Source of the DNA: Prevotella melaninogenica
Lineage (GTDB): Bacteria; Bacteroidota; Bacteroidia; Bacteroidales; Bacteroidaceae
NCBI RefSeq assembly: GCF_003609775.1
Contig: NZ_AP018050.1
Location: 496,001-560,000 of the forward strand
Length of the DNA stretch: 64,000 nt
Reading direction: 5' to 3'
The notes beneath the pieces were generated by a model. That model made no database searches, was not told the origin of the DNA, and was given only the letters and a program-made list of their open reading frames with translations. Numbering within the stretch: position 1 is the first letter of the stretch; every line of letters starts with the position of its first letter. Below, piece by piece: positions 26,185 to 36,300 of this stretch. Both the position numbers and the translations under genes were made by a program.

Positions 26185-26262
26185 CAAACTTACGACTTTT
26201 TTGCTATAAATCCAAGTCTTTGCGGAGAAAACAACGATTATTCTCCGCAAACTTGCGGAGAA
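26185..26262 (-). promoter_or_regulatory. Promoter and palindromic operator of the Fic gene
   Basis: On the minus strand the -7 box TAAGTTTG (26192-26185) is preceded by TTG (26215-26213) with a 20-nt spacer, a good Bacteroidetes promoter 20 bp from the start codon. Just upstream, the 10-mer TTGCGGAGAA occurs three times: 26220-26229, inverted at 26241-26250 and direct at 26253-26262. The last two form TTCTCCGCAA-AC-TTGCGGAGAA. Confidence 0.7.
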
Positions 26263-27229
26263 TATGAAGCGATATACGAGTTTATAATTCATAATTCATA
26301 ATTCATAATTCATAATTATGATTACCTTTATTTGCTATGTTTATTGTTGTATATAACTTGTCACCTCGTTAGCAAACCTCTGTGTACTCCGCAGACCTTT
26401 AGGTCTCTCTGTGCGTTGATATCTTTTAATTCTCAGTGTACTCTGTGAACTCTGTGAGAGATTAATAAAGAATAACTGAGAAAATTATGAGCAAAAGACA
26501 TCATAATTCTTAATTCATAATCCATAATTCACAATTATTCGAACAGAGTTCTCATCAGTACGTCATAATTATGATTACTTTTATTTGCTATGTTTGTTGT
26601 TGTATATAACTTGTTAACTCTTTCAAAAGTTGCACGCAGCTTGTCACCTCGTTAGCAAACCTCTGTGTACTCCGCAGACCTTTAGGTCTCTCTGTGACCT
26701 TGATATCTTTTAATTCTCCGTGTACTCTGTGAACTCTGTGAGAGATTAATAAAGAATAACTGAGAAAATTATGAGCAAAGGACATCATAATCCATAATTA
26801 TGATTACTTTTATTTGCTATGTTTATTGTTGTATGTGATTTGTAAACTCTTTTCAAACAACTCAAAAGCAATACATGCTCTTTTAGCTTTGAAAAGACGC
26901 CTAATAAGCTTGCAAAAGATGCCCTTTAAGACGCTAACTAACGCCCTTTTGAAAGCTTACTAAGCACCTTTTGAAAAGCACATCCTCAACCTCTTAGTAG
27001 GCAACAACTTACGAGGGTGGCTGAAAGTACTCGTTTTTTAGGTTTTTCGCAATATCTTTCCTTGTTTTTTGTAATGTTATTTCATATAGTAAACCATCAA
27101 ATTTCAAAGTTCAAACAGTTCTCTCGCAGCGCATATCTTAACGAATAGGGGTCAAGTATCAATGGTTAAAGCACAAACTTCAAAGTTCAAACATTCAAGT
27201 TCATAGTTCAAAAATATTAGCTTAAATCA
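26263..27229. repeat. Intergenic repeats: ATAATTCATAATTC runs, duplicated 240-bp stretch, GCCCTTTT family
   Basis: No gene. There are runs of AATTCATAATTC at about 26285-26320, and an imperfect duplication of the segment 'CTCGTTAGCAAACCTCTGTG ... GACATCATAATTC' (about 26360-26510 and 26650-26800). A hammerhead-core-like copy lies at 26538-26562. The GCCCTTTT family follows at about 26880-26975 (AAAGATGCCC, ACGCCCTTTTG, AGCACCTTTTG). Confidence 0.7.
26538..26562 (-). repeat. Hammerhead-core-like dispersed repeat, copy D (inverted)
   Basis: Read on the minus strand: CGTACTGATGAGAACTCTG then TTCGAA, preceded by CATAATTATGA and followed by TAATTGTGAATTATG, where TAATT and AATTA could form a small hairpin. 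Confidence 0.6.
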
Positions 27230-27259
27230 TTGTAATTTATAAAATATAGTGTATCTTTG
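27230..27259 (+). promoter_or_regulatory. Promoter of the GH31 gene
   Basis: TTG at 27230-27232 and TATCTTTG at 27252-27259 with a 19-nt spacer fit the Bacteroidetes consensus. The leader to the ATG at 27355 is about 90 nt. Confidence 0.65.
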
Positions 27260-27354
27260 CCACTCAGTTACAACAACAACAAATAGCTAAAAACCAAAAG
27301 TAGTTCGAAAACCAAGTAGACCTAAGCTTGGGAACGATAGACGAGATCTATAAA

Positions 27355-30300
27355 ATGAAGAAGAAGAAAGCCAAGATTTTACTTGCTGCCTTGCTATTGG
27401 CAGTGGGAGAAACCGCATTTGCTGATGGAAAGGCTGTGAGCGGTATTCGACAAATCAATCCAACAACGGTAGAGATTACTTATAGTGATGGTGGCGTGAT
27501 GACCGTAGACTTCTATGGTCAGAATGTCTTCCGCCTTTTCCGCGACCCAAAGGGTGGTATTGTTCGTGACCCTGCGAGCAATCCTCCAGCACGTATCCTC
27601 CTTGACAACCCACGCAAAAGCGCAGGCCGACTGAGCGTTGATGAGACCGATGCCGATGTGGCTGTCGCAACCGCTGAGGTACGTGTTCGCTTCGACCGCA
27701 GCACGGGTTTGATGAGCGTCACCGACCTTCGCAATGGCAAGGAGGTCGTTAAAGAGGTGAAGGGAGTAGACTTCCAGAAGAATCGCACCACTGTAACCCT
27801 CGCCAATGCAGCGGGAGAGTATTTCTATGGTGGCGGTGTGCAGAACGGTCGTTTCTCACATCGTGGCAAGCGCATCGAGATTGTCAATACGAATAGTTGG
27901 ACCGATGGCGGTGTTGCTTCGCCAGCTCCGTTCTATTGGTCAACGGGCGGTTATGCAGCCATGCCTTACACCTTTGCGCCCGGAGCCTACGACTTTGGCA
28001 GTGTGGATAAGAACACGGTGACGATTAGTCACGACATGCCTTATCTCGACCTCTTCCTGATGGTCGACACGACTCCAGTTTCTTTGCTTCAAGATTATTA
28101 TCAGCTCACTGGCAATCCCGTCTTGTTGCCAAAGTTTGCTTTCTATGAGGGCCACCTCAATGCCTACAACCGTGACTATTGGAAGGAGACAAGCGAAGAA
28201 GGCAAGGGCATCCTCTTTGAAGACGGCAAGCGATATGTAGAAAGTCAGAAAGACAATGGCGGCATCAAGGAAAGCCTCAATGGCGAGAAAGATAACTATC
28301 AGTTCTCTGCTCGTGCCGTTATCGATCGATATAAGAAAGACGATATGCCATTGGGTTGGATTCTCCCTAACGATGGTTACGGAGCTGGCTATGGTCAGAC
28401 TTCGACCCTCGATGGGAATATTGCCAACCTCAAGAGCCTTGGCGACTATGCGCGTAAGAATGGCGTAGAGATTGGTTTGTGGACACAGTCAAACCTCCAT
28501 CCAGTCGACAGCATCCCAGCTCTCTTGCAGCGTGACATCGTTAAAGAGGTGCGCGATGCAGGTGTACGTGTCTTGAAGACCGACGTGGCATGGGTCGGAG
28601 CAGGCTATTCCTTCGGACTCAATGGTATTGCCGACGTGGCTAACATCATGCCTTACTATGGCAGCGATGCGCGTCCGTTCATCATCACCCTCGATGGTTG
28701 GGCAGGCACACAGCGTTATGGTGGTGTGTGGAGTGGCGACCAGAGTGGTGGCGAGTGGGAATATATCCGTTTCCACATCCCAACCTATATCGGTGCAGGA
28801 CTCTCTGGAATGGGTAATATTACGAGCGATATGGATGGTATCTTCGGTGGAAAGAACCTTCCTGTAAACATCCGCGACTTCCAGTGGAAGACCTTCACAC
28901 CGATGCAGTTGAATATGGACGGATGGGGTAGCAACCCTAAGTATCCGCAAGCCTTGGGCGAACCAGCAACAAGTATCAACCGCTCTTACCTCAAACTCAA
29001 GTCAATGCTCCTGCCATATACCTACTCTTGTTCGTATGAGGCAGTGACCGGTAAGCCATTGATGCGTGCGATGTTCCTCGATGATAGCAATGATTACACG
29101 CTTGGCAGCGCAACACGCTATCAGTATATGTACGGTCCTTCGTTCCTCGTTGCGCCTGTTTATCAGAACACCGCAGCCGACAAGGAGGGCAACGACGTGC
29201 GCAATGGCATCTATCTGCCAAAGGGAACATGGTACGACTACTTCACTGGTGCTACCTATGAGGGTGGCTGTGTGCTTAATGATTATTTCGCACCTATCTG
29301 GAAGTTGCCAGTCTTGGTGAAGGCGGGTGCTATCATTCCGATGGTCAATCCGAATAACAACCCTTCAGAGATCGACAAGAGCCGTCGTGTCTTTGAGATT
29401 TATCCAGACGGAAAGAGCGAGTTCACCCTCTATGATGACGATGGCACAACACAGAAGTATCTCGCTAATGAGAAGGCTACAACGCTCATCACCTCCGAGC
29501 TTAACGACAAGCAGGTGCTGACGGTACGCATCGACAAGACCGAAGGTGCGTTTGAAGGTATGGTGAAGAATCAGTCAACAACCTTCTATCTGAATACCAA
29601 CGCGAAGCCAAAGAAGCTCACAGCCGTTGTCGGTGGCAGGAAGATTCGACTCACAGAGGCAGAGCAGGGCGATAACACTTGGCAGTATGTTCAGGCTTCG
29701 AATATCAACCGTTTCTCAACCGCAGGCAGCGAGATGGAACGCCTACTGGTAACTAAAAATGCCCAAATCATTGTGCGTTTGGCTTCCTGCGACATCACAA
29801 AGGAGGCTGTAACGCTTCGCGTGGAGGGCTTCACACGTCTGAATAAGTCGAACGAAACCCTGCGTAAGAAGGGTGCTTTGACTGCTCCTGAACTCCTCGA
29901 GGCTGACGTTCAGCCTTATAGCGTTACGCCAAAGTGGAAGCCTGTGCAGAATGCTGACTACTATGAGATAGACTTCAATGGTCAGACCTATACCACTATC
30001 CGCCACAACTCACTTCTTTTCGAAGATCTCCAGCCAGCAACCGACTACGACTTTAAGGTGCGTGCGGTGAATAGCGATGGGGTAGGAGAGTGGACTCCGT
30101 TGCACGTGAAGACGGCTGTCAACCCATTGGAGTATGCTATCAAGGGACTCACCGCTACCTCAACCGCTCCAGACATGGACGGCTTTGGTATCTGGCATCT
30201 CTTCGACTTCAGTACGACAGGCGACATCTGGCATACACATTATTCTAAGAAGGTAGTGCCATTCGAGTTCACTGTCGACCTCCATAGCACCAACACACTC

Positions 30301-31149
30301 GACAAACTTCAGTATGTGCCACGTGCAAATGGCGGTAACGGTACGATTACGAAGTGTGACATCTCTGTCAGCAAGGACGGAAGAAACTGGATTGAGATTG
30401 GTCCACAGCAGTGGGCACGTGATGGCAGAACGAAGGAGGTGACACTGACCGAGCATCCAGTGGCTCGCTTTGTGAAGGTGAGTGTGAAGGAAGCCGTTGG
30501 CAACTTCGGTTCTGGTCGTGAGTTCTATGTCTTCAAGGTGCCGGGTACAAAGTCTGTTCTTCCGGGCGACATCAACCTCGATGGTAAGATTGACGAAAAC
30601 GATTTCACCTCTTATATGAACTATACCGGACTCAGAAAGGGCGATGCTGACTTCGATGGCTATATCTCTGGTGGCGACCTCAACGGCAACGGACTCATTG
30701 ATGCTTACGACATCTCGAATGTTGCCGTACAGCTTGAGGGTGGTTGCAACGATGATGAGGTAGCACCAGTTGGCGGTAAGGTTTACTACGAATACAATCG
30801 TAAGTCATACGCAGCAGGTGATGATGTCATCATCAAGGTGAAGGGTAAGGACTTGCAGGCTGTCAACGCCTTCAACCTCGTCTTCCCATACAGTCCGAAA
30901 GAGCTGCAGTTCGTTAAGGTTGAGACCGACCCATCAATGGTAATGCGCAACCTTACCTACGACCGCCGTCATAGCGATGGTTCGCAGGTGCTCTACCCAA
31001 CCTTCGTGAATGTGGGCGACCACCATACTTTTAATGGTGATGCCGACTTGCTCGTCATCCGCATGAAGGCGCTCAAACCATTCACCGTTAAGAGCACAAC
31101 AGCCAAGGGCTTGTTGGTGGATAAGCAGTTGAGAAGCCTCACCTTCTAA
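27355..31149 (+). CDS. GH31 glycoside hydrolase with FN3, F5/8C, dockerin-like and cohesin-like modules
   Basis: About 1264 aa. The start at MKKKKAKILLAALLLAVGETAFA gives a proper signal peptide; an upstream in-frame Met would not. The GH31 (beta/alpha)8 domain contains the nucleophile motif LKTDVAW (Asp at about 410) and acid/base motif WSGDQSGG (Asp about 462), 52 residues apart. After the catalytic part come an FN3 domain (about 870-950), an F5/8C-type carbohydrate-binding domain (about 955-1070), a dockerin-like double Ca-loop segment (GDINLDGKIDENDF and DLNGNGLIDAYD, about 1075-1130) and a cohesin-like beta domain at the C-terminus. GH31 enzymes cleave alpha-linked glucose, galactose, xylose or GalNAc. 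The nearby M60, GH95 and GH2 genes favour alpha-GalNAc or alpha-Gal in host glycans. Unlike its neighbours it has no clear T9SS tail. Confidence 0.88.
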   Translation: MKKKKAKILLAALLLAVGETAFADGKAVSGIRQINPTTVEITYSDGGVMTVDFYGQNVFRLFRDPKGGIVRDPASNPPARILLDNPRKSAGRLSVDETDADVAVATAEVRVRFDRSTGLMSVTDLRNGKEVVKEVKGVDFQKNRTTVTLANAAGEYFYGGGVQNGRFSHRGKRIEIVNTNSWTDGGVASPAPFYWSTGGYAAMPYTFAPGAYDFGSVDKNTVTISHDMPYLDLFLMVDTTPVSLLQDYYQLTGNPVLLPKFAFYEGHLNAYNRDYWKETSEEGKGILFEDGKRYVESQKDNGGIKESLNGEKDNYQFSARAVIDRYKKDDMPLGWILPNDGYGAGYGQTSTLDGNIANLKSLGDYARKNGVEIGLWTQSNLHPVDSIPALLQRDIVKEVRDAGVRVLKTDVAWVGAGYSFGLNGIADVANIMPYYGSDARPFIITLDGWAGTQRYGGVWSGDQSGGEWEYIRFHIPTYIGAGLSGMGNITSDMDGIFGGKNLPVNIRDFQWKTFTPMQLNMDGWGSNPKYPQALGEPATSINRSYLKLKSMLLPYTYSCSYEAVTGKPLMRAMFLDDSNDYTLGSATRYQYMYGPSFLVAPVYQNTAADKEGNDVRNGIYLPKGTWYDYFTGATYEGGCVLNDYFAPIWKLPVLVKAGAIIPMVNPNNNPSEIDKSRRVFEIYPDGKSEFTLYDDDGTTQKYLANEKATTLITSELNDKQVLTVRIDKTEGAFEGMVKNQSTTFYLNTNAKPKKLTAVVGGRKIRLTEAEQGDNTWQYVQASNINRFSTAGSEMERLLVTKNAQIIVRLASCDITKEAVTLRVEGFTRLNKSNETLRKKGALTAPELLEADVQPYSVTPKWKPVQNADYYEIDFNGQTYTTIRHNSLLFEDLQPATDYDFKVRAVNSDGVGEWTPLHVKTAVNPLEYAIKGLTATSTAPDMDGFGIWHLFDFSTTGDIWHTHYSKKVVPFEFTVDLHSTNTLDKLQYVPRANGGNGTITKCDISVSKDGRNWIEIGPQQWARDGRTKEVTLTEHPVARFVKVSVKEAVGNFGSGREFYVFKVPGTKSVLPGDINLDGKIDENDFTSYMNYTGLRKGDADFDGYISGGDLNGNGLIDAYDISNVAVQLEGGCNDDEVAPVGGKVYYEYNRKSYAAGDDVIIKVKGKDLQAVNAFNLVFPYSPKELQFVKVETDPSMVMRNLTYDRRHSDGSQVLYPTFVNVGDHHTFNGDADLLVIRMKALKPFTVKSTTAKGLLVDKQLRSLTF

Positions 31150-31240
31150 AGCCTCACCCCCAGCCCCTCTCCGAATGGAGAGGGGAGTGAAATGTGAGAG
31201 AGATAGCAGCCCCACCCCCAACCCCTCCCTATGGGGGTGG
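31150..31240. repeat. REP-like hairpins after the GH31 gene
   Basis: CCCCTCTCC-GAAT-GGAGAGGGG at 31164-31185 with tail AGTGAAATGTGAGAG, followed by CCCCTCCCTATGGGGGTGGGG at about 31222-31243. They begin directly at the stop codon of the GH31 gene. Confidence 0.75.
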
Positions 31241-31343
31241 GGCTTCTTTTGTCATAATTTTTCCCATTTCCTTTTTCAATAGATGGTCTTTTAGCTTCAA
31301 ATTAACGCCCAATTGGCTTCTTAAAGATGCTCTTTAAGCTTGC

Positions 31344-31380
31344 AAAAGGTGCCCTTTTGAAGTCCAAAAGGGCACCTTTT
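31344..31380. terminator. Bidirectional hairpin terminator (GCCCTTTT family)
   Basis: A perfect 16-bp stem AAAAGGTGCCCTTTTG / CAAAAGGGCACCTTTT with a 5-nt loop; the A and T ends allow termination on both strands. It belongs to a family with members near 26.9, 48.1 and 59.4 kb. Confidence 0.75.
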
Positions 31381-31795
31381 ACTTTGCTACCTTATAACTG
31401 TTTGATTTAGTGATGGTTGCAGAGTCGCCTTTTAGGGGGCTTTTTACTTGTTTTTTCGGAGGTTTTAGAGGTAGAAATGTTGTGATTTTTCAAAAAGAGG
31501 AGTTGGCGTTGGGCTTTCGAATCGAAATGGGTTTTGGTGTCGAAAGGAAAGTGAAAAATGAATAATTTTTGGGCGTCAAATTAATACTTTTTGGTAGTGA
31601 AAAACGCTTTTCTTGACAAGTTTCAAGGCATTTAACACTTAAATCCTTAAAAATAGTTAATAAATGATTGTCCTCAATACATATCTTAAAATAAATATAT
31701 AAATTTGCTGCCCCCTGATATAGGGTGTACTGACGATTTACCTAAAGAAATAAATATTAATTAAAAACTATAAATCATTTAACTAAGCCGTTTCT
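31381..31795 (+). other. Upstream region of the SusCD operon
   Basis: About 415 bp without a gene. TAAATTTG at 31700-31707 fits the -7 consensus, but no TTTG is found at the right distance. The following GCTGCCCCCTGATATAGGG resembles sequence after the -7-like box before the gene at 48790 (TATATTTGCTGCC). No gene for a hybrid two-component or anti-sigma regulator is adjacent. Confidence 0.5.
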
Positions 31796-33292
31796 ATGAA
31801 GAGACTTTTCAAATCTTATTTGTGGATGGTTCTTATGGGTTCGCTTGCATGGGTATCCTGCTCTGATAAAGAGGTAGGAGGCACAGCTGGTACTTCTTTT
31901 GACCCTTCACAACCGATTGTCATTAGTGACTTTTATCCAGACAGTGGTGGTATTGCTACCCCAATGATTATCACGGGTAAGAACTTTGGTACTGATACCA
32001 CTGGTCTTGCTCTTTGGTATGTTGACGAGGATGGCAAGCGTCATCGTGGTGGACTTGTATCATCTAATGGCGAAAAGCTTTATTGCTATGTGCCAGCCGG
32101 TTTGACTTACAAGCGTAACATCAAACTTGAGGTGACACGTGCTAACGGTGCTGACACTATTAAGGGTGCTGGTAGCCGCGACTTTAAATATATCACACAG
32201 ACTGCTGTTACAACAATTGTTGGAACACAGACAAGTGATGCGCACGCTACAAAGATTGACAAACTGTTGACATCAAACCTCTCAGCTCCGGGTTACCTTT
32301 GTGTTGACAATGAAAACAATATCTTTATTGTACAACATAGATTTGATGACTACTTTAATGAAAATGGAAGTAGTGCTTTTATCGAGTGTCGTAACGAGAA
32401 GAACGATAATGTCGGTGGTATGGTGTTGAAAGCTGACTTAAAGAAAGATCAGTTATCAGTTCTTCAGGTGAATAGTAATACAAAAGAAAAAATCAATGCA
32501 CCAGCTTACTCTACACTTGATGGTTATGAGGGTGTGTATGTTCCAGATGATGCTGGACGTAAATACTACAGCCTGTTGAAGGATCAGGGCTATGCCCTTC
32601 ATAAGCAGCAGTTCATCAATCCTAATGGTTATGCAAACCTTGACGAAAGCAACTGGAAGTTTTGCTTCGTGATTAATAAGAACGACCAGATGATTTACTC
32701 TGTGATGTTTAAGGGTCAGCTCATTCGTATCAATCCTAAGACACGTAAGGCAGAATTGCTCTTGAAGCGTGTGGGTAAGGATGGTCCTAAGAATAGTGGT
32801 TCAGATGCTTTCTGTACTTTCAGCCCTACACAGCCTAACCGTTTGTTTATCTCTTTCAGTGATGCACACCAGATTTGGTATGTTGACGTTGACCAGTTGT
32901 CAGACAAGGACTCTCTGACTTACGCAGGTGAGCCATACGCAGGTATTTCTTCTTTCGGTACTGTAAACGTAACTGAAGGTAAGGGATGGGAAGACGGAGC
33001 GTTGAAGAATGCTAAGTTCTGTTATCCACGTCAGATGACCTTCACCAAGGATGGTAAGCTTTATATTGCCGACTCTGGTAACCATTGTATCCGTATGATT
33101 GATACCACTCAGGGTAAGAACGCACGTGTAACCACACCTATTGGTGTACCACAGAGTGCAGGTTTCCACGATGGTGGTGTCGAGTTAGCCAAGTTTAATT
33201 GGCCGACGGGTGTCGCCGTGAGTGCAGACGGAAGTACGGTTTATGTCGCCGATTCGAAGAATCAGGTGATACGAGAGTTATCAATTAAATAG
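31796..33292 (+). CDS. IPT/TIG and NHL-repeat lipoprotein (498 aa)
   Basis: Lipoprotein signal MKRLFKSYLWMVLMGSLAWVSC, Cys at about residue 22. An IPT/TIG immunoglobulin-like domain follows (PIVISDFYPDSGGIATPMII, GKNFGTD). From about residue 140 to the end there are NHL-type blades, clearest in 'FCYPRQMTFTKDGKLYIADSGNHCIRMID' split over 415-445 and 'WPTGVAVSADGSTVYVADS' near the C-terminus. Such proteins often head SusCD operons and are thought to sit on the cell surface and bind glycan. It is the first gene, 32 bp before susC, in a five-gene operon. The role is inferred from the architecture and position. Confidence 0.88.
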   Translation: MKRLFKSYLWMVLMGSLAWVSCSDKEVGGTAGTSFDPSQPIVISDFYPDSGGIATPMIITGKNFGTDTTGLALWYVDEDGKRHRGGLVSSNGEKLYCYVPAGLTYKRNIKLEVTRANGADTIKGAGSRDFKYITQTAVTTIVGTQTSDAHATKIDKLLTSNLSAPGYLCVDNENNIFIVQHRFDDYFNENGSSAFIECRNEKNDNVGGMVLKADLKKDQLSVLQVNSNTKEKINAPAYSTLDGYEGVYVPDDAGRKYYSLLKDQGYALHKQQFINPNGYANLDESNWKFCFVINKNDQMIYSVMFKGQLIRINPKTRKAELLLKRVGKDGPKNSGSDAFCTFSPTQPNRLFISFSDAHQIWYVDVDQLSDKDSLTYAGEPYAGISSFGTVNVTEGKGWEDGALKNAKFCYPRQMTFTKDGKLYIADSGNHCIRMIDTTQGKNARVTTPIGVPQSAGFHDGGVELAKFNWPTGVAVSADGSTVYVADSKNQVIRELSIK

Positions 33293-33324
33293 CTATTGCC
33301 TAATAAAACTACAAACATAAATCT

Positions 33325-36300
33325 ATGAGAAGAACTTTATATGTCTTGTGTCTCATGGTAGCTCTGCTGACTCATGCAGGCTACGCCTATTCACAAGATA
33401 ATGGTACAGCAAAGCAGTTCTCGGTAGCGGGTGTCATCCTCGATGATACAGGTGAGCCATGTATTGGTGCTACCGTTCGTGTAAAGAACGAACCGGGTGT
33501 AGGAACCATTTCCGACGTTGACGGTAAGTTTGCTATTAAGGTCAAGCCGGGTGCTACGCTTATGTTCGAGTACGTCGGTATGGAGACCATACAGCGCACT
33601 ATCCTTAAGGACGAGCCTTCCCTTTCAGTTAAGTTCAAGGTAGCCAAGACAAATGCCATCGACGAGGTTGTCGTGACAGGTCTTGTCTCTCAGAAGAAGG
33701 TATCGGTGGTAGGTGCTGTGTCTACTATTAATATGGAAGAGTTGCGTACTCCGGGTACCTCACTCGTAAACATGATTGGTGGTCGTATGCCGGGTGTTAT
33801 CACCATGCAGGTTTCAGGTGAGCCGGGTCAGAACCTTTCCAACTTCTGGGTGCGTGGTGTATCGACCTTCGGAGCAGGTGCAGGTGCGTTGGTCCTCATC
33901 GATGGTATTGAGGGTCGCCTCAATGATATTGACGTAGACGATGTTGAGAGCATCTCTGTATTGAAGGATGCTGCTGCAACAGCTGTTTATGGTGTTCGTG
34001 GTGCTAATGGTGTTGTATTGGTTACTACCAAGCGCGGTTCAAAGGAGAAGATTCAGATTACAGCTCGTGCGACAGTGAAGTTGTCACAGATCAAGCGTCT
34101 GCCAGAGTATCTCTCATCTTACGATTATGCAAGACTTGCTAATGAGGCACGTGCAATGTCAGGTGAGTCAGATCTCTATACGCCAATTCAGTTGGATATC
34201 ATTAAGAACAATCTTGACCCAGAGCTTTATCCAAACGTAAACTGGATTGACCAGATTATGAAGAAGACCTCTTTGCAGGAGAACTACTATGCCAGTGCGC
34301 GTGGTGGTGGTGATGTTGCACAGTACTTCGTATCTTTAGGTTATCGCCATGAAGGTGCTGCCTATAAGCAGAAGGAGAACCAGTTCCATCGTCCATTGTC
34401 TTACGACCAGTTGACTTATCGTGCAAACATCAACATGAACCTTACAAAGCGTTCTGAGCTTTACTTCGGTGTTGATGGTAGCATCTCTAACCATACAACT
34501 CCGGGTGGTAAGAATACCAATCAGGTATGGTCGGATGTACTCCAGCTGAATCCATTGATGTTCCCTGTTACATACGCTGACGGAACATTGCCAACCTACG
34601 GTCAGAGCGACCTTATCTCTCCATTTGCAGCGCTTAACTATCAGGGTTACAACTCATCAGATTATAGCCGTAACATGATTACCTTGAAGTTTACACACCG
34701 CTTTGGTGGTATTCTTAAAGGACTTGTAGGTTCTGTTCAGGCTGTTAACGACCGTACAGCAGGTTTCAGTGAGCGTCGCTTCGTTAGTCCTGACTACTAT
34801 CGTGCAACAGGTCGTACGGCTACGGGTGACCTTATCAAGACCTTGCGTTCTAAGCAGCAGGATATGAGATACTCTTCTAACAATGACTCATGGAGAAAGT
34901 ACTACATGGAGGCTAAGTTAGACTATAACACAAGTTTCGGTGCTCATAACCTCGGTGCCCTCCTCTTCTATTATATGGAAGATGCAAAGGGTTCAGAGTG
35001 GGGTAATGGTGATGCCCTCGGTATCGCTGCAATCGCTAAGCGTCGTCAGAACGTATCTGGTCGTTTGTCTTGGGGTTATAACTCAACTTACTTCGTAGAT
35101 GCTAACTTCGGTTACACTGGTTCAGACCTCTTCCCTAAGGGTGAGCGTTTCGGTTTCTTCCCATCAGTAGCTGTGGGTTGGGCTCCAACTTCATACAAGT
35201 GGGTACAGAAACACCTTCCATTCGTAAACTTCTTCAAGATTCGTGGTTCTTACGGTCTTGCAGGTAACGATAACATTGCAAACACTCGTTTCCCATACTT
35301 GACAATTATCAACAACCACGCTGGTACCACATGGGGTTATACTGGTCAGGGTATTGTTGAGAAGCAGCAGGGTGCTGACAACTTGAAGTGGGAGGTTGCT
35401 AAGAAGTTGAACGTCGGTGTTGATGCAAACTTCTTTAACGATGCTATCAAGGTGACAGTTGACTTCTTCCGTGACACACGTGACCACATCTTCCAGGACC
35501 GTGTTACATTGCCAGAGTTTGCTGGTATGGTTACTTATCCTAAGTCTAACGTGGGTCGTATGCACTCATTCGGTTCAGATGGTAACATCTCTTATTTCCA
35601 CAAGATTAACAAGGAGATGAACTTTACCGTTCGTGCTAACTATACATGGTCACAGAATATTGTTGACTACTTCGAGGAGAACAAGCTTGCTTACGATTAT
35701 CAGAGCGTGACGGGTATGCCTTACGGCGTATTGCGTGGTTATGTTTCTGAGGGTCTCTTCAAGGATGAGGCTGATATTCGTCAGAGCCCAGACCAGACAG
35801 CAGCCTTCGGTGTTGTTCGTCCTGGTGATATCAAGTATCGTGACGTGAATGGTGATGGTGTCATCAATAAGGACGACCGTGTGCCATTGTCATACGGTAA
35901 CAACGTTCCTCGTGTAATGTTCGGTCTTGGTGGTGAGTTCAACTATAAGGACTTCACAGTAAGCTTGCTCTTCAAGGGTAATACAGGTGTAAACTACTAC
36001 CGTGTAGGTATGGGTCACGACGCAGGTTGGATTCCATTCTACAATGGTGAGATGGGTAATGTATTGAAGATGGTGAACAATCCAAAGAATCGTTGGATTC
36101 CATCATGGTACTCTGGTGATCCATCAACAGAGAATCCTAACGCAATGTTCCCACGCCTCTCTTATGGTTCAAACAATAACAACTCACAGCTTTCTACCTT
36201 CTGGAAGCAGAATGGTTCTTTCCTCCGTTTCCAGGAGTTGAACTTCCGTTATGTCTTCCGTCATCGTAAGTGGCTGCGTGCAGCTGGTCTTAGTGCATTA

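Noticed and set aside
28489-28950. 153-aa frame antisense to the GH31 gene, and many similar antisense frames across the glycan genes
   Set aside because: They mirror codon bias of the real genes on the other strand, overlap confirmed domains and have no own signals.
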